This document shows positions 21,354-31,193 of a DNA stretch of 64,000 bases, in pieces. Source of the stretch: Costus lasius (Eukaryota; Streptophyta; Magnoliopsida; Zingiberales; Costaceae); assembly GCA_027563935.2 (NCBI GenBank), contig CM050447.1:19670001-19734000 (forward strand), given 5' to 3'. The notes beneath the pieces are model-generated. The model worked only from the letters and a program-made list of their open reading frames with translations, ran no database searches and was not told where the DNA came from. The position numbers and the translations under genes are program-made. How positions within the stretch are numbered: the first letter of the stretch is position 1; each line of letters starts with the position of its first letter.

Positions 21354-24113
21354 CGCGAGCTGCGCGCCTGCGCCTGCGGAACGCGATTAATGAATTGGGT
21401 CGTTTGCTTGGGGCGCAAGTCAGAGGAGAGCAGATTTATTGCGAGGAAAGATTGGAAAGAAAACGTTAATTAGGAAGCGGACAAAAGATCAGCGGGGTTC
21501 CGAAACTTGAATCTCACTGAGTGCAGGTTGATTGGCGAGCATCATGGAATTAGATGATGACGATGAAGAATGCATGAGCATTTTGAGGCCACAGAGATCT
21601 AATTGAGTAGAAATGGTGGATATTGAAGCGATTTGAAAGGTTGGAAACGTCCTCCATTGGCTGTATATAAAGAAGATTAAAGAGGTGAGGGGAGGGGAAG
21701 AAGGGAAGTTAATTAAGCAAAGTGAGAGGAAGGAGGGTGGTTTCTTCCAAGGCACGGGAGAGGAGAGGAGAGGAACACGCGCCGGCCACCGAATGAAGCC
21801 ATTGCTTACGAGCGCTGAGCATGCGGCGGCTTGGCATGCAGCCTTGAGTGTATATTTCTTCGTCCATTTCGTTCGAAAAATATTAAATAAAATTAATTAG
21901 TTATAGAATGGTTAATTTATCTTATTCTTAATTACTTCTAATTGGATCAAAATTTATTTTTAACATAATGAAGTTGGTTCATTTGGCATCTCACAAGGTG
22001 ACTTAAGTTATGCATCCTTTATTAGGTATTATACAAGCTTCACTTTTAATGGTTGTTATATTGGTAAGAAAAATGTTGCATGAGTTTACGAGAAGAAAGA
22101 CATTTTAATCTAAGTGGCTCTTTTTAGTTTGGACTTTGGACTTGTAAACTTTTCAACCTGACACATAGGTCATGGTAGATAATTCCTCACAAATACACAA
22201 GATATCCTCTATGGATATATTTGATAGAATAAAGTTGTTATTGTTACTATTATTGTTATTTTTTTGTTTAAGTTATTGTTGTTAATACTATTTTGCGCTT
22301 TAAAACTTGTAATCATAAATTTGATGACATGATAAATTATTCAATATAATATATTTTACATACAAAGTCACAACTATTTTTTTATGATATCATCAAATAA
22401 TAGTGATTTGTTTACAAAATGTATCAATCTTATTATACTATCCTCCAATAGTTTATTTGCTTCAAGCTAAATGCATATATCCTTCAAGAGCCGTGGTAAG
22501 TGAGAGCACACGTATTTATTATATTTAAATAATATTTTATATTTTATATTTTATAAACTAATTGACTATATAAAATTGTAATTTATATTTATGAACTTGT
22601 ATAATAATTAAATTTGTATTAGTATATATTATATTAATTAATATATAAAATAAACTTTATATATAGAATATTATATAAATAAATTTATTTCAAAATATTA
22701 ATGTAAATAAAAATTAAAATTATAAGAATTAATGTGTATTATATATAGTGTGTGTACAGACATTGCTTTCGCATCGCAGACATATTTACTTACTGTCTCA
22801 CAATGCTTGGAAACCAATTAGTAGTTACTTGTCTGATCAAAATATAAAAATTAAAACAAAAAATAATTCAATCTTTTCTATTCTTAACCTAATATTTCGG
22901 GTCATAAAATGTTCGATCGAATCACTCAGGTTAAGAAACTTCATGAGTTGAAATCCAGCTAACGCTTTCTATCCCTCACTTTGCCCACGAGGGAAAAAAA
23001 ATGGCAGGCAGTGGGCATAGAGTGCACTTAACCCCAAGCGTTCGTCTCTCTAAACCATCACCATCGGAGCCCGATCAAAAGCAGGACTCGCTCCAACATT
23101 TCATGCGTGTCCTAACGCTTCCCAGCGCGTGCAATTTGGCCATCTTGTATGCGACACGGCCCAAATGGATCCCGTCCTCGCGGTTTCTCGTAGATCCAAT
23201 TTCAGTTCCTCAAGAAAAGATGCAATTCCGTGAGACGCCCGGCAAGGCAAGAGCGAAGAACGTCTGGAGATGCTCACATGTTTCGTGCACCGTGGTTTGG
23301 GGAACAGTTGGTGGATAATTCTCTTTTAGGGGATCCAGACGATGTGCACGCATGCAACCTCCAGAGGATCCTAGATTATCCAAATATTACGGGGGCTTGG
23401 CCTCCTGCGTCAACAAAATACAGGGACAAAGTCAATCACATGACGCAAGAATTTTTCATCCAACTCATCCTGTGTTGGATGCATTGCAGGCGGTGTGAAT
23501 TTCGCCGACTCCTTGTTTCTTTAAATTTGTATCGGTGGCAGGGCATATGGCTCAACTAACTCAACGGAGCGAGAGTTTAGGCGGCGCACTCCTTAATCCT
23601 ATGCAGCGGCAAGGTTGTCTCCAGCAAGTTGGTCGCGTACTTTCCTGCATCACCTGCAACCATTAGTGATTATATATATAGTTACAAGTATCTGAACGCA
23701 AACGTAGCCCAGAATGGATAAAAGATGCCTTTAAGAATGGATCGAGAAGGCGTTGATAAGTTCAGCATATCGCTGATGTGTCATGTTTGACATTAGAGAA
23801 CCGAATATCATACATGTTGCAGAGATAAACTCTAGTTCACCATTCCAGTAGGGATGGCAACGGGCAGATTTTTTAAAAAAAATAAAATAGAAAAAAAAAA
23901 ACAAAGCACAAAAGCTGTAAGATAAGAAGAATATAAGCAGGGTGGGACTACATCCCCATCCTTGCCTGAACAAGATCGGTCTTACAATGATGGACCAAAT
24001 TAGCTCACCATCTAAATCACAATTCCCTATTAAATTAGAATGCTGAGTAGAATTGTGCAAATTTCATGTCCAGCTGTCTGCTTATTAAACTAGAGAAACC
24101 TGCATGTCTCGTC
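21354..24113. other. Intergenic region upstream of UPF0496, downstream of ABITRAM
   Basis: The first 500 bases are moderately GC-rich and presumably contain the UPF0496 promoter and leader. From 21900 to 22960 the sequence is strongly AT-rich without features. From 22980 to 23560 it is more balanced and holds a 105-codon plus frame at 23001 with no recognised domain; I do not call it a gene. An A-rich run at about 23871-23902 and the 3' UTR of ABITRAM complete the stretch. Confidence 0.4.
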
Positions 24114-26494
24114 TCACATAATGCCTCTCAACTTCTTGTAGTCCTCGTGGCTCAAAAGGGAATCCTTCATCTTAAGCCAATCAGTTGGTTTTGGCATAAT
24201 AATTGCTACATATCCTTCTCTGTCAGCCTGCACATAAATGGATAAGGATCAGAGACCAAGACTCAGCAAAAAGTATCTTGTTACTGGAATCGCATTCTAG
24301 TTGTGCTACATGCATGCGGGCATAATTAGCTTGTTGCATCCGTTTCATTAGTTGATTTTCTAGTCCTCATTTTGCTAATTACTGACACTCTAGTTCCATT
24401 AACCAATCTATGTATCAATTCCTTTAGGAGACAAACTTTTCTAGACAAGTCCAACATACCCCAGGATGAAAATCTTTGTTCATTTTATCTTTATTCCCTG
24501 TCGCATCTCAACTTCTCGCAACTGAAGTGGGAGTCCTTGTCTACTTACTAAGAAAATTTGATATCCATATCATTATTTTTTAAAAAAAATTGCACTAGCC
24601 TTTGCATTCTATCCAACTGTTGATTCCTAAGTAATAGAACATTTAATCTTCATAACTAACATTATTACTTCAAGAAAAGGTATTTAATGATCATGACTCT
24701 AAACAGCCTTCTCCAGCATAACTAACCTGCTTACTGAACCAATTATAAGAAATACTTCTTGAAATTTTTCCTTCATTTCAGTAAGAAACACTTCCCAATA
24801 GGTCTTCAATATGATGACCACTATTCAAAGGAATTCATATATCCTCTTCCCTAGTTTTTCATCTTTGTTGCAGATTCTGCATTACCTGTCGAATGAAAGC
24901 TTCTATGACAGTCTTCTTAGCTACAAAAAATGATCGCGTTAACAGTTGCATCACATCCATTCAGCAATTTATTGCTTGGTAAGCTAGTCCAGTGCAACAT
25001 TATTTACCAGCTGAACCCGTCTGAAACCTCATTCCTATATGTTTCTGCATCATTATACATTTCCTTTATTTTCAAAAAGATTCAAACCCTTTCACTCCAA
25101 AGTTCAAGTTATAACAGAACCATAGATACGGCCAAGTACCAAATAAAATATATCATGATTTTGAACTTAAACAATTGGGGAAAATGAAACAAGAACAATT
25201 TAGAACGTGTAAAAAATTATGAACCACGGTGTTCCTATTGGTGTTAGTGTTATACATGTTGTACAACTGGACAAAATTCCAAAAACAAAAACGATAATTT
25301 TGTTATACTGACCCTACAGTTAAGAACATGAAGTTGCTAAATGAATCATATCTTATCAAACAATTTAGAAAAAAAAAATGATAAGTCCTTACAAATTTGG
25401 GTGAATCTTAAAACTTGAACTGCTATGAACCATCAAATAACTTACTATACTTCATTTATTATTATGAATAAAAAAAGAGAAGCTTTAGCCTACAAGGGTT
25501 AAAAACCTCATATGCAACATCTTAAAAAAATAGTGCCCGCATATTACTTAAATTTCGACACTGTATCAAGATCAACATGATGATATACACAATCTTCATG
25601 AGGAGAAGGACAACTGATACTCACGAACGAGTTAAGCAGATCAGGCTGCTTAAGTAGCCTGTCATTAACCTCTAAAAGGGAACCTTTTACGCAACACCTA
25701 CACAAAATCAGCCACCGAAGGTGCACATTTAAAAAAAACCACTGAACTTGCAATCGTAGAAAATAAGGGTCTAAAACATACATACCTCACAATAAATTCC
25801 TTGCCATTTGCACAAACTTTGCATAATGTAGTATTGGCTTCAAAATGTTGTGCATTCTGCATCATGAAGAAATTCAATCATTAAACCTCTAGCAAACAAA
25901 TGTCCAGGAATCATATAGCCTTTTACCGATCAACGATTCCTTTTCGTTTTTAAAGTTCGCTTACCCTCTTTCGCTTCCCAGTGACCTTCATTTCACTTCG
26001 GTCAGATTTCCCGACATTGAAATTCACAAAGGTTACTCCGCCTTCCTCTCTCAATGCCACATGGGTAGGAGCCAAACCAATCACACACAATCTATGATCA
26101 CAAGAAAGAACGAGATGAAACCTAGAAATCAGTTGCTATGCTTCAATTTTTAGAATCACAATGAAAGATCTGATTAGGAGTCTTGTGTTTTGGGTACCCG
26201 TTGGCATGGCGATACACATACTGATCATGCCCTGGTTTGAGAAAGTCTGAGTAATAAAATTATGAATTTGAGTTTTTTCCTCCAATTCCTGCAAAGTCGG
26301 TGAATTTTGCAGAGGGTTTCAGGCGTACCTGTGACATAATAGCGAACGAAGTTGGATTCAACGGAGGAAGGAGGAATGAGTGGAAGATCCTTTACATCTG
26401 GAGTAAGAAGAACCTTCAGCCCCTCATCTTCTACACCCTTTACTTCTACAATAGACTCCCGCTTTAGGGTTTTTCCCTCTTCTGTACTATCCAT
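24114..26494 (-). CDS. ABITRAM: ABITRAM / Simiate homologue (FAM206 family)
   Basis: Six exons join in phase to 194 codons: 26329-26494 (ATG 26494), 26198-26231, 25965-26091, 25786-25856, 25625-25697 and 24114-24227 (TGA). The joined product shows HDQYVYRHANGLCVIGLAP, VTGKRKRNAQHFE, TLCKVCANGKEFIVRCCVKG, SLLEVNDRLLKQPDLL and EGYVAIIMPK. These match the conserved core of the eukaryotic ABITRAM/FAM206 family: a biotinyl-lipoyl-like fold with the signature of an R-Y motif, a Cys-containing GKEY/F strand and a terminal EGYIAV(V/I)(L/M)PK. In animals it binds F-actin and lies in nuclear speckles; its plant role is not established to my knowledge. The 55-residue N-terminal part is plant-variable. 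The gene is intact, but a LINE insertion begins only 214 bases upstream of its ATG. Confidence 0.85.
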
Positions 26495-26610
26495 TGGTAA
26501 CACAAGACAAGTTCTTCAACCGCAGAATAGTTATTGTATAATCCACTTGCGATAATCCAACGGCCCAGATTAAATCTTCGGACGAATAAGGATATATAAA
26601 TCTTCGGACG

Positions 26611-26708
26611 AATCGAATACGCATGAGTCAAAGCAGCGAATCGAAAGAAGAATCCACAAATTTACAAAAACACAGAAACAGAGAGGTAAAATATCGTCGA
26701 AGAATGAC
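26611..26708. repeat. DRAP1-duplication copy, fragment 1
   Basis: This aligns to 18862-18958 with about 90 percent identity by eye and is the intron-1 end of the duplicated segment. It stops at GAAGAATGAC (26699-26708), the left target duplication of the LINE. The matching continuation begins at the second copy of that word at 47907. It lies 117 bases upstream of the ABITRAM start codon and so within its presumed promoter. Confidence 0.9.
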
Positions 26709-27036
26709 AAACATCTCAGCGTATTGGGCGATCTGTTTCTCGTTTCCTTTCCCCAATTCCGTCCATCTTCGCCAACCGGACTTTTGTTCGTATATCGAAG
26801 CTAAATCCAAAGCGCGAGACGAGAAGAATCGTCGGAGGAGACCAGACACGACAACTTTTTCTATTTCCATGCAGATCGAATCCCGTAACTGCCATCGCAC
26901 AACCTGCATTACATTAGGGTTTTCGTGCGGACCTTTTGAGGGTTTTTCTGGCGACTCGTTTCCCGTACTCCGGCAAGGACCCGGGTATCTAATGGCGCCT
27001 GTGATCTCGAGCAAAAATGTAGGGAAAGCCCCTCGG

Positions 27037-27499
27037 AGAGCACTGATACCGAACTCTCGAACTTTAAATTATAGGTACTGATACTAGTACCGAATTCTAC
27101 TTCGGAAGTTCAGTACTGGTACTGATTTCCTGAAATAAAATTGGTACTGTCACTGATTTCCCGAAATAAAATCGGTACCGGTACCGATTTCCCGAAGTAA
27201 TTCTGATTTCCCGAATATTTTTAATTCTAATTTACGTATTACGGTATTTGTATTAAAAATACCAAATATAAATATATAAATATTGTTTTTTAATTAAATA
27301 ATATATGAAAAATTAGGACTTCGGTACTTCGGGATTTTTCCAAAATAGTTTTTAGGTACTGGTACCGGTACCGATTTCCCGAATAAAATTTCAGTATCGG
27401 TACCGAAGTACCGAAGTATCGAAATACCGATACCGAAGTACCGAAGTACCAAAAAGTTCGGTACGGTACTTCGGTACCGATACCGTTTGCTCACTCCTA
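27037..27499. mobile_element. hAT-like MITE inside the LINE 5' region
   Basis: The element is bordered by CCCTCGG on both sides (27030-27036 and 27500-27506; an eighth base mismatches), consistent with an 8-bp hAT target duplication. The right end reads, on the minus strand, TAGGAGTGAGCAAACGGTAT, close to the GGGGTGAGCA-type ends of plant hAT MITEs. The left end is more decayed (AGAGCACTGATACCG). The body is dominated by GGTACCGATAC-like inverted words, so it can fold extensively. It has no coding capacity. Confidence 0.55.
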
Positions 27500-27519
27500 C
27501 CCTCGGGTGTCTTTGGCGG

Positions 27520-28130
27520 CAACCTCTCCGTCTCCACCCCTTGCCCCGGTGGCTAACCCTGCCTAAATCGTGGAGCTCGTTGTTCGCTAAACCCCCTACG
27601 TGCGATACCAATTGCACCTTGTCCTAGAAGAAAGTCAATCTCGAGCATGGCTTACTCGATATCACTGTCCGAGAAGAGGAGCTCGCCAAAAATTGTGCAT
27701 TCTGGGAGAATACTCTGGTTGGCCATTTTATTGGTTTCCGGACGAATTTTCAGATCCTAAAACAAAAGGTCCTCCAGATGTGGAAACCTCAAAGGGCACT
27801 GGAGGTCTACTCGTTCCCTGCAAGCTTCCTCCTATTTCGTTTTGATTCAGCAGACGACAAGCTGACGGTTCTGGAGAAGGGTCCATGGTTCGTCTTTGGA
27901 AAGCTTCTGATTCTCAAACCGTGGTGCCCAGAGGACGAGCTTACCCAGGTGAATCTTTCAGCCATCCCTATCTGGGTCCGACTACACAACCTACCATTGA
28001 AATGGTGGTCATCGGGCGTCATTGGTAAAGTTGCTAGTGCTATCGGCAAGCCTCTCTCCATGGACCTGGCTACAGCTACAAAATCTAGATTGTGATTTGC
28101 CCGAATTTGTGTTGAGATGGAAGCCTCATC
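27520..28130 (+). pseudogene. LINE ORF1, 5' part (pseudogene)
   Basis: Conceptual text WPFYWFPDEFSDPKTKG, then FDSADDKLTVLEKGPWFVFG, KLLILKPWCPEDELTQVNLS and WVRLHNLPLKWWSSGVIGKV is the DUF4283-type segment of plant LINE ORF1 (RNA-binding chaperone). Frame changes occur near 27600 and 27840, and a stop (TGA) follows at 28093-28095. The frame breaks off at the copia target site CGTCT (28131-28135) and resumes after 43422. Confidence 0.75.
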
Positions 28131-28135
28131 CGTCT

Positions 28136-30171
28136 TATTGGGAAACCCGGGAGATTTTAAAATTTTAGAAACAAGCACAGCGGAAGCAATCCCCGAAACA
28201 GGTCAGTCCTAAAAAAAAAAATAGAAGATCGAGTCATGCGAAGGAATCGACATGGTGAGTAGGAGATGATACCTTGCAGCGAAGAGAAGGATGCGATGTA
28301 GGCGCCCAAATGTTCGCCCTCTGCAGTCTCGCACACAGCCGACGCCCGAGTTCTCTTCTTCCACGCCCGGTGCTAGCCTCGGGAAGAAGATCCACGCCTC
28401 TTGGGAGTCCTCAAGAACTTGTGCCGCTCACAAGTAGAAGGCGCCAAGGAGAGGGATGATGGAAACTCGCCAAGGTCCAACCTTGCGAATGCCAAAAGGA
28501 GAGGAAGAAGGAGAAATCGCCAAGCTCCAAGCTTGCGAATCAAGTCTTCAAGTGAGAGTCTCAAAGGGGAAATCGCCAAGTTCCAAGCTTGCGAATGAAG
28601 TCTCCCCGCACGAGTATCTCGGAGACTTCTCCTCGTCCAGAACTATTCCTCTCAACCCTCCTAGCCCTTATATAGAAATCATGATGACCTCTGGTATTCT
28701 GAAATAAATTCAGAATTAATCTCTGTAATAAATTCATCATTAATTGTAGAATTAAATTCAGAATTAATTATAGAATTAAACTCTGAATTAAAGTCTCATA
28801 ATGACTCATTAAAACCTTGAAATAAAGTCTCATAATGGCCATTAATAGCATGACTCTTCAAATTCAGAATTAAATTCGTAATTAAATCCAGAATTAAATT
28901 CATCATTAAACTCAGAATTAATTACAGAATTAAATACATAATTTAATTCCTAGAATTAAATACATGATTTAATTCACCATGATGTCTATTGGGCCCAGGC
29001 AACTTATTGTCATGGCCCATTAGGCCCGACGGCCCATTGGGCCTCACGCCCCAACTAGGCTTCACGCCCATTGGGCTTGGAGGCCCATTGGTCCATGCTC
29101 CAAGCTTAGACTTCATTTAGCCCATTTGGCCCAAATGACCTATTGTGCCCATCTGGCCCATTTGGCCTAGTGGGCCCATTTGGCCTATCTGGCCCAAAAA
29201 TGAAGTTAGCTCCAATAAATCTCATCCATTTCATCAAGCACAGTGGCGCTGATGAATTCTCCCAAAGAGATCCGAGTTATCCAATAACTCGATCATTAGG
29301 TTGCTCGATCATTACGAGAATCCGAGTATCAAGTTGTGCGACCCTGTAGGTTCCTCTGACGTTGGCAGTGATGAACTCAGGTCATCACAAGCAGTGAGTG
29401 GCACCTAGCAGTGCATCGCTGCTACCCAAGTCTTCGGAATGGATATCAGCATTGACATCCCCATCATCGCAACAAGATACCGATGCATTACAATCTCTTT
29501 GCCAAACTGATATCCGATTGGACAAAGTGTGTCACCACTTTGTTTTCATCCAATCTCATGGTCATGACTAAATCAGGTATTCACCTGGGTATGACCATAC
29601 ACTTTCAGTCATGCAACCATAGGGGGGCCCCGTGGATATCAAGCTTCTCGCAAGAAGGGGCAAATCCTATGTCTGTCCATTGATCTTCTCATATGGGTCG
29701 TGACATACCCAATGACAACCGTTATGACCTCCCTGCTACGGCGAGGCGTTAGGTTGCATCAAAGTATATCCCTAACCATATAGAAAAGTCAATGACCTCA
29801 AGTCAAGGGATCAATGCATCTCCTGTCACTTGTGAGCTTAACCCATGACACCAAGTTAGAGCCTCATAGCGGGTCGGTCCAGTATATCCACCACTGATAT
29901 ACCCATATGCTTGCGTTAGCACCGCGTGCCTAACCAGCTCATATACCAGTCTCACATATACCAGAGCTGTCCCTTATCCACTCAGGTACTCGACTAGGGA
30001 CACACCGTTTGAGCACAGATACAATCTGTCTCCAGGGACATTATTATCCATGTACATAATCGCAGATGTAAACACAGCATAATAACGACAATGTGAGAAT
30101 GATAGATTAAATACCAATGTCAAGTAGTACAATCTTGACCAACAACGGGTCCAAGGGCATATACACCAACA
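28136..30171 (-). repeat. copia 3' LTR
   Basis: The LTR is 2,036 bases and ends CCAACA; its outer end reads TATTGGGAAACC where the other LTR has TGTTGGGAAACC, so the terminal TG has mutated. It contains an A/T array of AGAATTAAAT-type words (about 28690-28960) and a cluster of GGCCCA/TGGGCC-type words (about 28985-29200). Two short segments here, near 28800 and 29040-29090, are absent from the partner LTR. Confidence 0.9.
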
Positions 30172-30182
30172 ATCTCCCACTT
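30172..30182 (-). other. copia polypurine tract
   Basis: Read on the minus strand, GCAAGTGGGAGATT sits directly against the LTR. It is the usual plus-strand primer position and composition for this copia group. Confidence 0.75.
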
Positions 30183-30189
30183 GCACTTA

Positions 30190-30712
30190 GACTTAGTTGT
30201 TGAGAAAACTCAACCCCATGTCCCTCGTATGACTAAAACTCTTCTGCTGCGCCAAAGCCATGGTCAGTGGGTCTACCAGATTGTTGTCTGTGTCAACTCT
30301 GCTTATCTTGACATCACCTCTGTCAATGATCTCCAAGATCAGGTGAAATCTCCTGAGTATGTGTTTGGATTTTTGATGAGACCGTGGTTCCTTTGCCTGT
30401 GTCATCGCTTTATTGCTGTGACAATAGAGCTCAATCGGATCCACAGTAGTTGGAAGCACCTAAAGTTCAGAAATGAACTTCCTTATCCAAACGGCTTCTT
30501 TGGCTGCCTCAGAAGCGACATACTCAGCCTCGGTCGTAGAATCAGCTACAATGGACTGCTTAGAGCACTCTCAGCTCATAACACCGCCACTTAATCTGAA
30601 CACATAGCATGTCTGCGATCTTAAGTCATCAGGGTCTGACTGGAACGATGTCTCAGTGTAGCCCTGAATACTGAGCTCTTCCTGTCCCCCATAGACCAAG
30701 AACAAATCCTTA
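30190..30712 (-). pseudogene. copia RNase H region (fragment)
   Basis: Minus-strand text DLFLVYGGQEELSIQGYTET, AASEAAKEAVWIRKF, AKEPRSHQKSKHILRRFHLI and EIIDRGDVKISRV is the copia RNase H C-terminus. Expected catalytic surroundings are altered (LYCHSNKAMTQA in place of the usual LYCDN-type motif), and there are frame changes. The upstream continuation is missing; the text jumps at 30712/30713 into the Athila element. Confidence 0.85.
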
Positions 30713-31018
30713 GTTCTTTGTATGATTGTCTGCGCGAGAGCGAGACAATTTATTTATAAAGCAAATTTTACCTTTACCATAATAGAATTAGATTGACAAA
30801 TACTTATCTTAATCTAGTCATTAGAAATTAAAGTAGATGAACCCCTAGTCCCGATTTCCTCTCTGATATTTTCTCCGTGTTCTTTTCAATAGTTTGATTC
30901 ACTTTTTTCCGATTGCCTAGCTAGCGAGAAATCGATTATTTAGTACTTGACAACAAGGTCTCTGTGGTTCGATATCTATTTTATTACTTCGAGTATCCGT
31001 GCACTTGCGGACACAACA
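30713..31018 (+). repeat. Athila-like 5' LTR remnant
   Basis: Only the final 306 bases of the LTR remain, aligning to 36828-37132 and ending ACACAACA. About 1.65 kb of the expected 5' LTR is missing. The loss includes the hairpin array present in the 3' LTR and most likely the promoter. Confidence 0.9.
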
Positions 31019-31024
31019 AGTTTT

Positions 31025-31041
31025 TGGCGCCGTTGCCGGGG
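31025..31041 (+). other. Athila-like primer binding site (tRNA-Asp type)
   Basis: TGGCGCCGTTGCCGGGG starts six bases after the LTR end. It is complementary to the 3' end of plant tRNA-Asp, the usual primer for several Ty3/gypsy lineages including Athila/Tat. Confidence 0.85.
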
Positions 31042-31193
31042 GACCTTGGTTTTGTCAATATTGAAAATATTGAAAGTATTTCTAGACTAGGTTTTTGTTT
31101 TTGTTTTTGTTTACTGTTTTCGAAATTTAGATCGACTTTGACTTTCTCTTTATTATTCTGCATCTTTTGAACTTTTTGATCTATTTACTTTGC

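Noticed and set aside
23001..23318. 105-codon plus-strand frame upstream of ABITRAM's 3' end
   Set aside because: Begins with ATG, but no recognisable motif and no convincing continuation or splice sites; left as intergenic.
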